Positions 34,391-47,400 of a stretch of DNA of 64,000 nt are shown here, piece after piece. This DNA comes from Parapristionchus giblindavisi (lineage: Eukaryota > Nematoda > Chromadorea > Rhabditida > Diplogasteridae). Location: positions 186,001 through 250,000 of the forward strand of contig CALSFV010000270.1 of assembly GCA_943737045.1 (NCBI GenBank), read 5' to 3'. The position numbers were made by a program, and so were the translations under genes. Every line of letters begins with the position of its first letter. Position 1 is the first letter of the stretch. The notes under the pieces were generated by a model that was given only the letters and a program-made list of their open reading frames with translations, ran no database searches and was not told the origin of the DNA.

Positions 34391-36259
34391 ATATGAGAGC
34401 ATGTCTGAGGGAATTGACATTCTGACCGGGGGTGGTGACATAGCGAAAAATAAATATTTTTGTTTGATGTGGAATAAAATAGTACACTACCAGGTGACCT
34501 CAGCCACACATATGAGAAAGTTTGATTTTGTGTCTGAAGGTTACTGTAAGCGAAAATGTTCATTTGGTCGAAAAAATTATTTCGGTTCCCAAGCATCCGA
34601 TCGACTCAGGAGTGGTACCAATCGATTCCTCGAGCGAATACAAGCAACTTTTACTTCGATTGCTTTTTAGTCAGGACTTCGAAGAATCGAGTTATTACGA
34701 AAACAAACTTTTGAACGTTAATTTCTCTGCGACGGTTCTCTAGGAGGAAGAAATTAAATTTGCTTAAATCGTTCTACACTTAATTACCTACCTTATATTT
34801 AAATATGAAGGCAAACAAACCTGGTCAAATTTGGATACGAAAGCAAAATATGACAGTAACTCGGTAAAAAAGTCACTTCACGATCCTTAGTGTGCTTGTC
34901 ATACTGTAGACACCAGTCTCTTTTCACGGCTCTATGCCCGGACTCCCCTATAGTTTTAATTTATTTCGTTTTTACATGTTTTTTACTTAAAATTAAAACA
35001 CACAATAGGGGGAAAACATTTAAAAACAGAATAAATTGAGCAAAAATAAACCAATTAATGGGGCCGGGTATAGAGCCGTGAATAAGACAATATGCTCTGG
35101 CATTTGAATCCATGCATGATTCAAGTAAAATTCGTGCAATTAATGACATGATCTAGCATGGAAAATACTCGAATCATGCATGGGTTATCCGTGATCATGC
35201 GTGGATTTTGAGGCTCCATGCAAGATCACGGAAAATCTATACACGATCACGAAGAATCCATGTATGATATCGAACCGTGGATATCCCATGTATGATCATG
35301 CATTTAATGTCGAATCATGCATGATTATACTCGTATCCGTGATCATGTATGGATTTCAACACCAGAGTGACAAGGCACCAAAATAATATCGTGAAGTAGT
35401 CTTCGACTGAGACACTGTCATATTTTGCGTTCAAATACAAACTTGACCTCTTTTGTTGGTCTTCATATTTTAATATAAGGTTTGGTATTAGATGTAGAAC
35501 GTTTTAAGCATATTTAATTCTTCTTTCTTTAAAAAGGTTCTATAGCAATTGGTGCTCTGTCATATTTTCTTATTCACAGCTCTATACCCGGCACCATTAA
35601 TTGGTTTATTCTTGCTCAATTTATTCCGTTTTTAAATGTTTTCCCCCTAGTGTGTGTTTTAATTTTAAGTAAAAAAAACATGTAAAAACGAAATAAATTA
35701 AACCTATAGGGAGAGTCCGGGCATAGAGCCGTGAAAAGAGACAGGTGTCTACAGTATGACAAGCGCACTAAGGATCGTGAAGTGACTTTTTTACCGAGTT
35801 GCTGTCATATTTTGCTTTCGTAACCAAATTTGACCAGGTTTGTTTGCCTTCATATTTAAATATAAGGTAGGTAATTAAGTGTAGAACGATTTAAGCAAAT
35901 TTAATTTCTTCCTCCTAGAGAACCGTCGTATAGAAATTAACTTTCAAAAGTTTGTTTTCGTAATAACTCGATTCTTCGAAGTCCTGACTAAAAAGCGATC
36001 GCAGTAAAAGTTGCTTGTATTCGCTCGAGGAATCGATTGGTACCACTCCCGAGTCGATCGGATGCTTGGGAACCGAAATAATTTTTTTCGACCAAATGAA
36101 CATTTTCGCTTACAGTAACCTTCAGACACAAAATCAAACTTTCTCATATGTGTGGTTGAGGTCACCTGGCAGTGTACTATTTCATTCCACATCAAACTAA
36201 AATATTTATTTTTCGCTATGTCACCTCATATGTGAGTTCCCTCAGACAGGCTCTCATAT
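34391..36259. mobile_element. Large foldback FB-J
   Basis: Outer ends ATATGAGAGC/GCTCTCATAT with TGTCTGAGGGAA inside. Arms are about 700 bp (to about 35100 and from about 35560). The core (about 35130-35370) is filled with repeats of a CCATGCATGATCATG-like word. No TSD was clear. Confidence 0.8.
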
Positions 36260-36262
36260 GTA

Positions 36263-37533
36263 TTAGGTTGAGTCATAATTAACCGTGGATTTTGAACTTC
36301 AACTTTGACTTGAAAATTCTTTGTCAATCATTGAGTGTGTGAATCATACTAACCACCATCATTGTCGATGGTCTTCTGCCAACGTGTGGGCAAGGGCTTG
36401 ATTCCGTCCTCAAACCACACGGCCGGCTTTGAGGCGAAGTAGGAGGTCAGCCACGATTCGACCTCGACTCGATTTTGGAAGTGTTTCTCCAGCAAGGCAC
36501 GATGCACATCACCGAGGAGCCAATAATCGGAGGGGGCAAGGTCTGGTGTATACTTGGGCTAGGGGAGGAGTCGCCAGCCAAACGTCATCAGATCCTTCTT
36601 GAAGGCCTTCGCCATGTATGGGCGCGTACTATACTGCTGAAAGACAATTCGATCGCCTGCCGCCCGTGAAGATTCAAGTTTCCTCTTGAGAGTACGTAGT
36701 TGGGAAGCGTAATGGGCGACGTTGATAGTCTGCCCTTCGGGTAGCAGCTCCCAGTGGTACACGCCTTTGACACCCGACCAAACACTGATCATGACATTCT
36801 TCTCGTGTTGCTCGGGTTTGGAGACGTCCCCTGCCTGATCCCACGTGTTCACCCGCTGGGCACGGCGCACAACGTTGTGGTACAATATCCACTTATCATC
36901 ACCAGTAACGATATTGCCCAGTCACGCGTTGGTCTTTTCGCAGCTAAGTAATTGTCTGGTGAAGTCGACACGGTCATTCTTGTTCTTTTCGTTCGGGAGG
37001 TGACGAACATATCGGGCCATCTTTCTTACCTTGCCGATTGAGTGGAGTCCGTGAACGATAGTGGGCTGTGACAAACCAAGTGTAGAGGCCATATACCTGG
37101 TGGTCTTATACGGGTCAACCTCGATGCTCTTCTGTAGTAGGTCCAAATAGAAGCTTTGATGACGATATCGACCTTCCTCTTCTTCATACTGTAGTTGTTC
37201 TATGCGAAGCGATGGAACCAATATTGCACCGTTGTTAGAGAAGGGGTGTCCGAGTGGTAAACTTAAGCCATACGCCGTCGACTATCAGGGTCTTTGAGGC
37301 CAGATAGGAAAAGGAAAAGCATGACATGCCGAACATGTCGTTTCTTCGGATGGAAATTATTCGACATTTCTCAATTGACGGGTGACTAGACTGACTGATA
37401 TCTCGGGGAGTGAGAGAGGGAGGGGGATATTGTATGTGTGCAGTATCGCGAGACAGGTGGTGTTAGTACAAAAGAACGGCAAAAGTTCAAAGTCGAACCA
37501 CCAAAATCCACGGTTAATTATGACTCAACCTAA
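36263..37533 (-). pseudogene. Degenerate mariner transposon
   Basis: TIRs of about 30 bp (TTAGGTTGAGTCATAATTAA and inverse) with TA flanks at 36261-36262 and 37534-37535; 1271 bp. Minus-strand relics: DPYKTTRYMASTLGLSQPTI near 37080 (helix-turn-helix region) and GVYHWELLPEG near 36745. The catalytic HDN-type motif reads QQYSTRPY, and the frames are interrupted. Confidence 0.85.
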
Positions 37534-37562
37534 TATATGCAAGTTAGATAGAGACATCAATC

Positions 37563-37628
37563 CCTGAGCGTAATGGTAAAACTTCTAACAAGATCATGGT
37601 CGCGGGTTCGAATCCTATTGCCGAACTT
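37563..37628 (+). other. tRNA-like remnant
   Basis: GAGCGTAATGGTAAAAC (D-arm-like) then GCGGGTTCGAATCC (T-arm-like) at normal spacing, but the stems pair poorly. Likely a decayed tRNA or tRNA-derived repeat. Confidence 0.35.
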
Positions 37629-37904
37629 TCGTATTTTCTTTGCCTGCGATTACAAGCACGATTCATTCATGATTCTAGCGATCAATACGGAGAATTAGCA
37701 TAAAATAAATGGTGTACGGTATGTGGAATATCTTTTGCTAACTTTATGTCTTCACGGTTTATTCACGAAACTTTTGCGGGGGTCGCCCTTTAAGCAGAAA
37801 ACAAATAAAGAAATGAACATTCGCTAAGCGAAGAAAGTCTGCATAAGACGTTCCGTAAACGTCTCACACCACAGACATTGATTTATAAATAACGCTCGTT
37901 TTTC

Positions 37905-38380
37905 AGTTTTGAAATAATTTATCACAAAATTTTAGCGAAGCATGACGGATTCCTGAAATATTCTCCATTCGCATGCATGACCTTCTGCCACCTACCTGGC
38001 AGTTTACAGATCCCTTCGTGATAGAAGGACTCGTGCTGATTCTTGAAATAGTTGGCGAGTACGGTCTGGGTTGTGGTTCGGTCTTTGAAGCTCTGCCCTT
38101 TGAGGAAGTAATAGAGCACCGAGAAAAGGTGACAACCATAGTCGGCAAGGTAAGGTGAGTACGGAGGGTGGGGGAGGACAGTGAAATCATAACCCGTTAG
38201 TTCAGCCTTGGTTGGTATGGGGTTGAGCGTCGTCATGTTGGAATTAGATCCGAATGTTCTTCCTGCGTGATTGTTCGAGGTGGACTATTAGCTTCAGCAG
38301 CTGGTAGTGTAGCCCTGTGCAGAGATAGTCATACCCTCAGGTAGAAGTTCACATTACTCGCCTCCTCGGCGCTTGTTCCG
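37905..38380 (-). pseudogene. Mariner transposase C-terminal fragment
   Basis: A minus-strand frame carries HPPYSPYLADYG, then ANYFKNQHESFYHEGI and LPGRWQKVMHANGEYF, the expected order for a mariner C-terminus. No TIRs were found, and upstream catalytic parts are missing or frame-shifted. Confidence 0.75.
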
Positions 38381-39620
38381 CAAATGCGCACGTCGGTGGC
38401 CTCCTTCCCACACCCTCCACCTTCACACCACGTACTCTCTAATATCCCAACGCTCTATCGCCCTCTTTCGTACTCTCCCATATCTCAACGTTCTCTCGCT
38501 CTTGATGAACTAATGATGATGTAATAACAAGACAATAACAGCATAACGGGGTCGAACAAGTTGTTTCTTCCAACCCCCGATTATGTCAATACCATTCTGT
38601 ATACTCTCCCAAGTCACCTAGCTAGACTATACTTGCTATTTATAAGAGAGAGTACAGTCAAAACGAAAATAAACGACACAATTAGGAGATTATACAGGAA
38701 AATCTCCTTTTTTAATCAGTTATATTTCCTTAAGAGGCCGGATCTGAGAAAAGTGACTACCCCCGGACATTTCGCCAGGATTTTCGATATGGGCCCCCAT
38801 ACTCATAGGGCCTGGAGGGTCTTTGACCTTGTTTACAAAAATGATGATGTCACCGCCTGTATTGCTCAATGCGGCGCAAAAGCGCCGGGTTCGTCGAAAA
38901 TCTCGAAAATTCGTAATTTCTCAACCGAATGAGCTAGAACCAAAATTCTTTTTGCAATATGTTAGGCATGCCCAGAGTGCACCACAGCACCATTGGGATT
39001 GAAATTTGCCCAACTCTGACATCGACTTTTTGAATGAGACTTTCACATTTTGCGATTTCTTTGTATCTGAGATTTAGTTCCGCGCAAAATTTTCTTTATG
39101 GGTACCTCACTACCATGGGCATCATGCCCACCCATGGCCATTATCGGATTCAGGCTCAATCTGAACGAAAAAGTGCCTTGAATGATCATCACTCGGTTCC
39201 AGGTCGGCTTTTCCCGGCACCTTCCACTGATTCTCTAACGTAATCTAGCCAAATGTAGATCATATTGTATTATTGAGACATCTAACGAATATTTATCACC
39301 ATCGGAGTTGAATCCGCGACAATGATTTTTTCGAACCATGTCCCGGGGTTCATGGTCCAGAATTCATTCATGACCATGAACCCCGAGTCATGGTCCGAAA
39401 ATTTCGAAATTTCGCAAGTTTGAAATGTTTTCATTTATGCGACTTATTGTGAAGTACTTATGAGGTGAATAATATTCAGCGAATACTCAATGGCTGATCT
39501 CTCCTTTCAACCATTTTTTCGAAAATTTTCATTCTGATTGCGTGCGAAAAATCAGAATTGTGCTTGAATCAGTTTCCAACTTGCTTTCTGTAACATTCGG
39601 TAATAGGACTTTTCAATGTA

Positions 39621-41192
39621 CAGTACTGGCCAAAAGGTTATTGACTTTTGGTTTTTTCGCCATAACTTTTTTCAAACTCAACCGTTCGAGTCCAGGTTTT
39701 CAGGGATTATTTTGAGAGTGTTTTTACGTGTCTCACACAAAAACAACCCCCGTTGAGCTCTTCCGGTGAATCTTATTTCGATTTTATCAAAAGTCACAAA
39801 AATGATGTTTTCGTTTTCTTCGATTTCTTAGATTTTTTTCCACTTATTTTGCAACCAATGTGTGTCATATCGTTTTAAAAGCATGACACAAATTCTTGGG
39901 AGCAAGAATCTAGAGATATCCGACTGAGAATCCATTCGTCGTGGATGTCAGATGGGACTGTCGGAGCCACACTGTCACAGCAGTTCTGAGTGTCTGTTTC
40001 GACTATCCTGAAAGTCAACAATACTTCAATCCGAGTTCAAACAATGAAGAAGGTTAATGTATGACCTCACAAGACGACCACGACATCTGATCGTCTGATT
40101 ACCTGCATCTCGAAGGTGAGACTGAGGCTCACTACAATGGACATCATGCAAGCACTAGCGGAGTTTCGCTAAATTGAGATGGCTAAAGATTCTAAATTTG
40201 GCTGAAAAGATGTATGAGGTGTCCTTGGACAATTTACAACATCGTCGTGTGCGTCGGTTTTGTTCTGAAGTCGCCCTGCCAAAAAACCTCTGATCTCCCA
40301 AAAGAATCGCAAAGCAAGGATCACATGGGCAAAAGAGCACTTGCATTGGACCCTCTAACAATAGAAGTAGGTCTTATTTTTAGACGAAAACAAGTTTCTG
40401 ATGATTGGTACGGTGGAAATAAATCATGTTCGTCGTTCGGTTGGCACTCTATAGGATGTAAAGTACCAGATGACCACCGTGAAGCATGGGGGAGGATCCT
40501 TGATGTTGTGGGGCTGTTTCTCTGAAGATAGGGCCCCTAGTTCTTGTGAAGAGAATTATGAAAAAGGAGATACTCTAAAGACACATTTCCTTCCTTCAAA
40601 CATGGTTTCAGGCAACTTTAGAAGCTTCAGGCACCTCTTTTTAGCGAAACTCCGCTAGGGCTCGCTTGATGTCCATTGAAGTGAGCCTCCGTTTCTCCTT
40701 CGAGATGCTGGTAATCCGATGATCAGATGGCGTGGTCGACTTGCGAGGTCGTACATTAACAATATTCATTGTTTGAACTCGAATTGAAGCTTTGGTGACC
40801 TTCAGGATAGTCGAAACAGACACTCGGAACTGCTGTGACAGTGTGGCTCCGACAGTCCCATCTGACATCCACGACGAATGAATTCTCAGTCGGATATCTC
40901 TAGATTCTTGCTCCCAAGAATTCGTGTCATGCTTTTAAAACGATATGACACACATTGGTGGCAAAATAAGTGGAAAAAAATCTAAGAAATCGAAGAAAAC
41001 GAAAATCTCATTTTTGTGACTTTTGATAAAATCGAAATAAAATTCACCGGAAGAGCTCAATCGGGGTGGTTTTTGTGTAAGACAGGTAAAAATACTCTCA
41101 AAATAATCCCTGAAAACCTGGACTCGATCGGTTGAGTTTGAAAAAAGTTATGGCGAAAAAACCAAAAGTCAATATCCTTTTGGCCAGTACTG
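39621..41192. pseudogene. Tc1-like element with long inverted arms, transposase relics
   Basis: Ends CAGTACTGGCCAAAAGG and inverse, with TA on both sides (39619-39620, 41193-41194). Arms of about 560 bp (to about 40185; from about 40630) each carry a copy of a Tc1-type N-terminal helix-turn-helix relic in opposite orientation. The middle retains VKHGGGSLMLWGCFS near 40475-40520, a Tc1 transposase motif. It cannot encode a full protein. Confidence 0.85.
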
Positions 41193-41649
41193 TACATAAT
41201 CAATATGGAAATCGTTTATTTTCGAAAATTCAAAAAATTCAATTTAGGTGCCTACTTTTTCGGCAAATATCTGAAATATTGCAGTTTGTCGACTCGAATG
41301 CTGCGGCAATGAGCTAATGACAATGACAATGTGAAGTTTCATGATGAGTGAACATGGTAGAACTGAAATCCCGGCATTCGGCTCACTTTTTAAAAAATCG
41401 ATTTCCATGACCCCGGGGTCATGGCAAAAAAAATTAATTTTCGAAAATAAACGATTTCCATATTGATTATGTACATTGAAAAGACCTATTACCGAATGTT
41501 ACAGAAAGCAAGTTGGAAACTGATTCAAGCACAATTCTGATTTTTCGCACGCAATCAGAATGAAAATTTTCGAAAAAATGGTTGAAAGGAGAGATCAGCC
41601 ATTGAGTATTCGCTGAATATTATTCACCTCATAAGTACTTCACAATAAG

Positions 41650-42290
41650 GGGGGGGGGGGCGATCGATTCGGCAACGGATCATAAATCGGTTGGGAGATG
41701 GCCTATGGCAACCAAAGTTGCATCATTGTTATCAGTAGGAGTGTACGGTATTGTGCTACCGTAACCGTCGGGAATCGTGAACTGATTTTTTTCAGTGGAC
41801 CCATGACCCGGGGTTCATGGTTGAAAATGGACGAAGTCGAAAAATTCATGATGATCCGAGAACAAATACTAGTTACCATTATATCAATAGTGAGCCATCT
41901 TTTATCTTTCTGGATACCGTAACCCGAACTACCGTAATCAAACAGGGATTTGTCGTGAATTTCGCTATAATATTGTAGATTACGGTAGCTAGATTACGGT
42001 AGTTCGGGTTACGGTATCCCGAAAGATAAAAATTGGCTCACTATTGATATAATGGCAACTAGTATTTGTTCTCGGATCATCATGAATTTTTCGACTTCGT
42101 CCATTTTCAACCATGAACCCCGGGTCATGGGTCCACTGAAAAAATTCAGTTCACGATTCCCGACGGTTACGGTAGCACAATACCGTACACTCCTACTGAT
42201 AACAATGATGCAACTTTGGTTGCCATAGGCCATCTCCCAACCGATTTATGATCCGTTGCCGAAACGATCGTTGCCGAATCGATCGCCCCC
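41650..42290. mobile_element. Mutator-like foldback MITE, copy 2 (9-bp TSD)
   Basis: G-run and C-run ends next to CGATCGATTCGGCAACG. The 9-bp TSD CACAATAAG lies at 41641-41649 and 42291-42299. The opposite palindrome arm has one copy of this 9-mer (inverse, near 39440), the empty site. Confidence 0.9.
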
Positions 42291-43018
42291 CACAATAAGC
42301 CGCATAAATGAAAACATTTCAAACTTGAGAAATTTCGAAATTTTCGGACCATGACCCGGGGTTCATGGTCATGAATGAATTCTAGACCATGAACCCCGGG
42401 ACATGGTTCGAAAAAATCATTGTCGCGGATTCAACTCCGATGGTGATGAATATTCGTTAGATGTCTCAATAATACAATATGATCTACATTTGGCTAGATT
42501 ACGTTAGAGAATCAGTGGAAGGTGCCGGGAAAAGCCGACCTGGAACCGAGTGATGATCATTCAAGGCACTTTTTCGTTCAGATTGAGCCTGAATCCGATA
42601 ATGGCCATGGGTGGGCATGATGCCCATGGCAATGAGGTAGCACCCCATAAAGAAAATTTTGTGCGGAACTAAATCTCAGATACAAAGAAATCGCAAAATG
42701 TGAAAGTCTCATTCAAAAAGTCGATGTCAGAGTTGGGCAAATTTCAATCCCAATGGTGCTGTGGTGCACTCTGGGCATGCCTAACATACTGCAAAAAGAA
42801 TTTTGGTTCTAGCTCATTCGGTTGAGAAATTACGAATTTTCGAGACTTCCCGGCGCTTTTGCGCCGCATTGAGCAATACAGGCGGTGACGTCATCATTTT
42901 TGTAAACAAGGTCAAAACCCCCCCAGGTCCTATGAGTATGGGGGCCCATATCGAAAATCCTGGCGAAATGTCCGGGGAGGGGGCAAAATGGTAAATTTTC
43001 TCAGATCCGGCCTCTTAA

Positions 43019-44453
43019 CCACTATTCCAAATACTGTGAACTCTGGGCTATGCAGTGTACTCCATTACACTTTGGTCTATGTTATTTTCAAAATCTAGTC
43101 ATATCTAATATTTTTTAAATTGCTCTTCCAATCATAGACCTTTCTCTCCATCAAAAAGGCAACTATCAGAAAATCGAATTTTTCAATGAATTTCAAATCT
43201 TCTTCTGGGTTGGTGAGCCATCTATGAATGAAAGTCTAATGTCATTTTACATGATATCGCATAAGCGACGGAAATCCATCTATCCCTCTTCTGCCCTTAT
43301 ACATTTCTCCCCTACTCATTATATTTGATGGATTAAATAAATAAATAAATGAGAACGAACACATAACACCATGGAAGAACAGGGATGCTCTTGGCCGCGA
43401 ACCATGCATTTGTGAGATGCTGGCATGAATTGAGTTTTTGTCTTTCAGGGAGATCGGTCACGGTTCCTCACCATGTACAAAACAAGAGTGTTCTGGAGCA
43501 ATTACGTAGTCGTAGTCTATCTTGAAAGAATGGAATGGGATGGGCACCTTGTCAAACCAGGAGAATCTCGAAGGCCATGACCGAAGTTGCTCCTGATGAA
43601 GTAACCTGTTTTGTTTCGGAAATCACGCCAGTAGCAGTAGTTGTAGTCGCCCGGACCTGGGCTGTGCGTAAAATCTTTTTCGTAAAATTTTCGTAAAACG
43701 TAATTTTACGACTTATTTTCTCGTAAAATTCGTAAAAGTCGTAAAAATTTCGTTAAAAAATCGCGTCTAAATTACAAGAAATTGTCCCATATATACTTTT
43801 CGATAAAATATATGAAACCCTCGAACGTTTATTCATTTTTCGTAAAATCGTAAATAGTAAAATGCACAGCCCTGGCTCGGACCATCGATGTGGGTACTTC
43901 TTCTCCACCAATGAAACCACCAATAATTTGAGTAATTTTTGAAAACTAATAATTAACATTTTTATATGTTATAGTCTGGAGTTTTACACGTCTCCAAAGT
44001 GTGCTGATTAGTCAAATGCATTAACAATTGTAAATTGTTTTGTATTCAATTCTGTACAGTAAGCCTCGATGCATCAATGCATAGAAAACAAAGGGAATAA
44101 AGAAGCTGCAATGGAACTAAAGATCAATAACCTCTTAGCGTTCCCTCTCCCACACTCTTTTCTCGTGAGATAAACTTTCTCGTTTAGCCACCCCTCTTCG
44201 TTCCTATCCATGATAGGTACACAGCTCATAATAAACTTGATTAATCAGGAAAAAGAGTCAATTAAAGTGACAAGGAAGAAAGGCTCTTATTGACTGCTTC
44301 AACGGTAGCTGAAGACATCTGCTGACCTAATTGTAAGCAATGAATGGGATGTTCAATGTTCATATGAGGGGCTCCTCCCACTTCATTTAATCATCATTAT
44401 CATGATATTTGCCTTTGAAAACTCTCTGATCTTCCTATTTTTCAGTGATCTCT
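43019..44453. other. Intergenic; 5' flank of family B gene 4
   Basis: No other gene. Contains a hAT-like MITE (43657-43874). The last 400 bp align with the promoter blocks of the other family B genes, but the E-box core has changed to CTCGTG near 44163. Confidence 0.55.
43657..43874. mobile_element. hAT-like MITE, copy 4 (8-bp TSD)
   Basis: CTGGGCTGTGCGTAAAA ... AATGCACAGCCCTG, flanked by GCCCGGAC (43649-43656) and GCTCGGAC (43875-43882), 7 of 8 identical. The interior is rich in TCGTAAAA words. Confidence 0.8.
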
Positions 44454-47400
44454 ATGATTCTTGTCGTCCTTTACGTGTTCACGTTACTTCTGATTCATGT
44501 CCAAGCCTGCGCAAAGATGGTTATCTCGGAACTGCCAGGTGGGATATTATAGAATTAAAACTGTCCGAACAATACAAATTCTGCTCTTTGCCGCGCAATA
44601 TTCTGACTCCGCCCACTTCTTCGCTTGAAATAGCATTTTCGATTATTTTATCGAATTTTATGACGTTTTTTTCGTCATTTACTTGGGCTTTCAGCAAAAA
44701 TAAAAATATAAGCATTTAAAAAACGTTCGAAAAAACAATTTTTGGAGAGCGTTTTTCTTAACGGTAGAGAAGTTTGTCATTTGCATGGTGTATGAAAAAC
44801 TTGCAATTCTATAATACTTCGAGCATTGTAACGTTAATTTTTCGCAGAAAAAAACACTCGGAAAAAAATAAAAGATATGTAATACAAAATTTCAAAATGG
44901 AGACAATATCGACTTATAAGGTGAAATGTTGTACTTATTAAATGAATTTTTCAAGAAAAAAAATTCTCAGTAAAAGTGGGGGGCGCCCGTTTCGGCAACG
45001 CCCGTTTCGGCAACGAGTTATAAATCGGTTAGGAGATGGTCTATGGATACAAAAGTTGTACCATTGTTATCAGTAGTGGTGTACGGTATGGTGCTACCGT
45101 AACCGTCGGGAATCGTGAACTGATTTTTTTAGTCGGCTCATGACCCGGGGTTCATGGTTGAAAATGGCCAAAGTCGAAAAATTCATGATGACCCGAGATC
45201 AAATACTAGTTGCAATTATATCAATAGTGAGCCAACTTTTATCTTTATGGATGCCGTGACCCGTACTACCGTAATCTAGCTACCGTAACCTGCAATAATA
45301 TGGCCAAATGCGCTTCAAATCCCGGTTTGATTACGGTAGTTCGGGTTACGGTAACCATAAAGATAAAAGTTGGCTCACTATTAATATTATGGCAGCCAGT
45401 ATTTGGTCTCGGAGTATCATGAATTTTTCGACTTCGGCCATTTTCAACCATGAACCCCGGGTCATGGGTCGACTAAAAAAATCAGTTCACGATTCCCGAC
45501 GGTTACGGTAGCACCATACCGTACACCACTACTGATAACAATGGTGCAACTTTTGTTTCCATAGACCTTCTCCCAACCGATTTATAACTCGTTGCCGAAA
45601 CGGGCGTTGCCGAAACGGGCGCCCCCGGTAAAAGTTCGGTAAAGTTCGGTATATCACGCTATCTTAGAAAATCGACATATGTGCGGTATCGATGAAAAAT
45701 GAATTTTCCTGTTTTATGTGTGATAATTACAGGCTCCATAAGTGAAGTACACTGTTACTTGGAAAATGCTTCCAATTGAAAATTCGCTTCAGGGGGTGAC
45801 CACACAACGATTTGGAGCCTTTTCCTAAAAGGTTTATTTCGATGCCAATCGATTCGGGAGTGGGTGCAATGGAGTCCTTGGCTAATTCTAAGAAACTATT
45901 GTCCAGGGGAGTTTTTGATCAATGATCAACGAACGCCGGAATCGGGAATTTTCGAAAAAAATTTCACATTTAATTAATTTTCACTAGTTCACCATAACAA
46001 GCCTACAACTTTTTATTTGCTCAATCGCCTCTACATATCATAACACAGCTTCAGTTTAAAAATCATAATTTTTAAAAAATACATTTTTATGAAAACATCG
46101 TTTTTATAACGAAAATCGTAATTATGGTGTGCACCTACAGTAATCCCAAATCGGTTAATTTGGAAATTTGGTAGTTTTAAACATATTTCACCGCTGTTCT
46201 TGACATGACTGAGGTATACGACTACTCCTCGTCTTCGGAGTGCATCTATTCCCAGGTGCTGATTTCGCTGAAAGTTTACATTTTTCGTAAATTGATCATT
46301 ATTCCGTTGTTTGTTATTCATTATCGATAAAAATTGGATCGCTATACCATAGCATCATCTATACAAACATACTAAAAAATGAAGAGAAACGGTTGACTTT
46401 GAAGAAAGTTATTGCTGAAAAACCAAAATATTATAAAATGTTGATCAGCACTGAACCGTGCAGGTGCACTCCGAAGACGTGGAGTAGTTATATACCTCAG
46501 TCATGTCAAGAACAGCGGTGAAATATGTTTAAAACTACCAAATTTCCAAATTAACTGATTTGGGATTACTGTAGGTGCACACCATAATTACGATTTTCGT
46601 TATAAAAACGATGTTTTCATAAAAAATGTATTTTTTTTAAATTATGATTTTTAAACTGAAGCTGTGTTATGATATGTAGAGGCGATTGAGCAAATAAAAA
46701 GTTGTAGGCTTGTTATGGTGAACTAGTGAAAATTAATTAAATGTGAAATTTTTTTCGAAAATTCCCGATTCCGGCGTTCGTTGATCATTGATCAAAAAAC
46801 TCCCCTGGACAATAGTTTCTTAGAATTAGCCAAGGACTCCATTGCACCCACTCCCGAATCGATTGGCATCGAAATAAACCTTTTAGGAAAAGGCTCCAAA
46901 TCGTTGTGTGGTCACCCCCTGAAGCGAATTTTCAATTGGAAGCAATTTCCAAGTACCAGTGTACTTCACTTATAGAGCCTGTAATTATCACACATAAAAC
47001 AGAAAAATTCATTTTTCATCGATACCAAAAAATATTCCAGTTATTGAATTCTCTCAGATAGTGCTTTGTATATTATAAAAAAACAACTTAATGAAAAAAT
47101 AGCCCAAACAAAATTGCGCAAAGCAAAGCAAATCAGGCGAAATGTCGATTTTTAATTTTCGGCATGTTATATATCACGCGTGTCGCGTAAGGTTCGAATA
47201 AACGGTGGCACATTGAAAAAATCGAAAATGAGCAGAAGTCATTTTTTGATAGTCCATATGGTCCCTAACAAGGTACCGTCGAGCTTTTTTGCATATCTTC
47301 ATTTTCAACGTCGAGAGACATCGTCAAACTTTTTGGACGTCGAAATCGGCCGACTTTGGAGCTCTATAGCTCTTCGGGGTCTGGTTTTGGTATCGAGTCG

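Larger units (their letters stand above)
38730..43018. mobile_element. TTAA-flanked palindrome FB-G with two nested insertions
   Basis: TTAA then GAGGCCGGATCTGAG at 38730; the inverse and TTAA end at 43018. Without insertions it is about 2.07 kb with about 1-kb arms. Same family as FB-F (10318). The left arm is interrupted by a Tc1-like element (39621-41192) and the right arm by a Mutator-like foldback (41650-42290). Confidence 0.85.
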
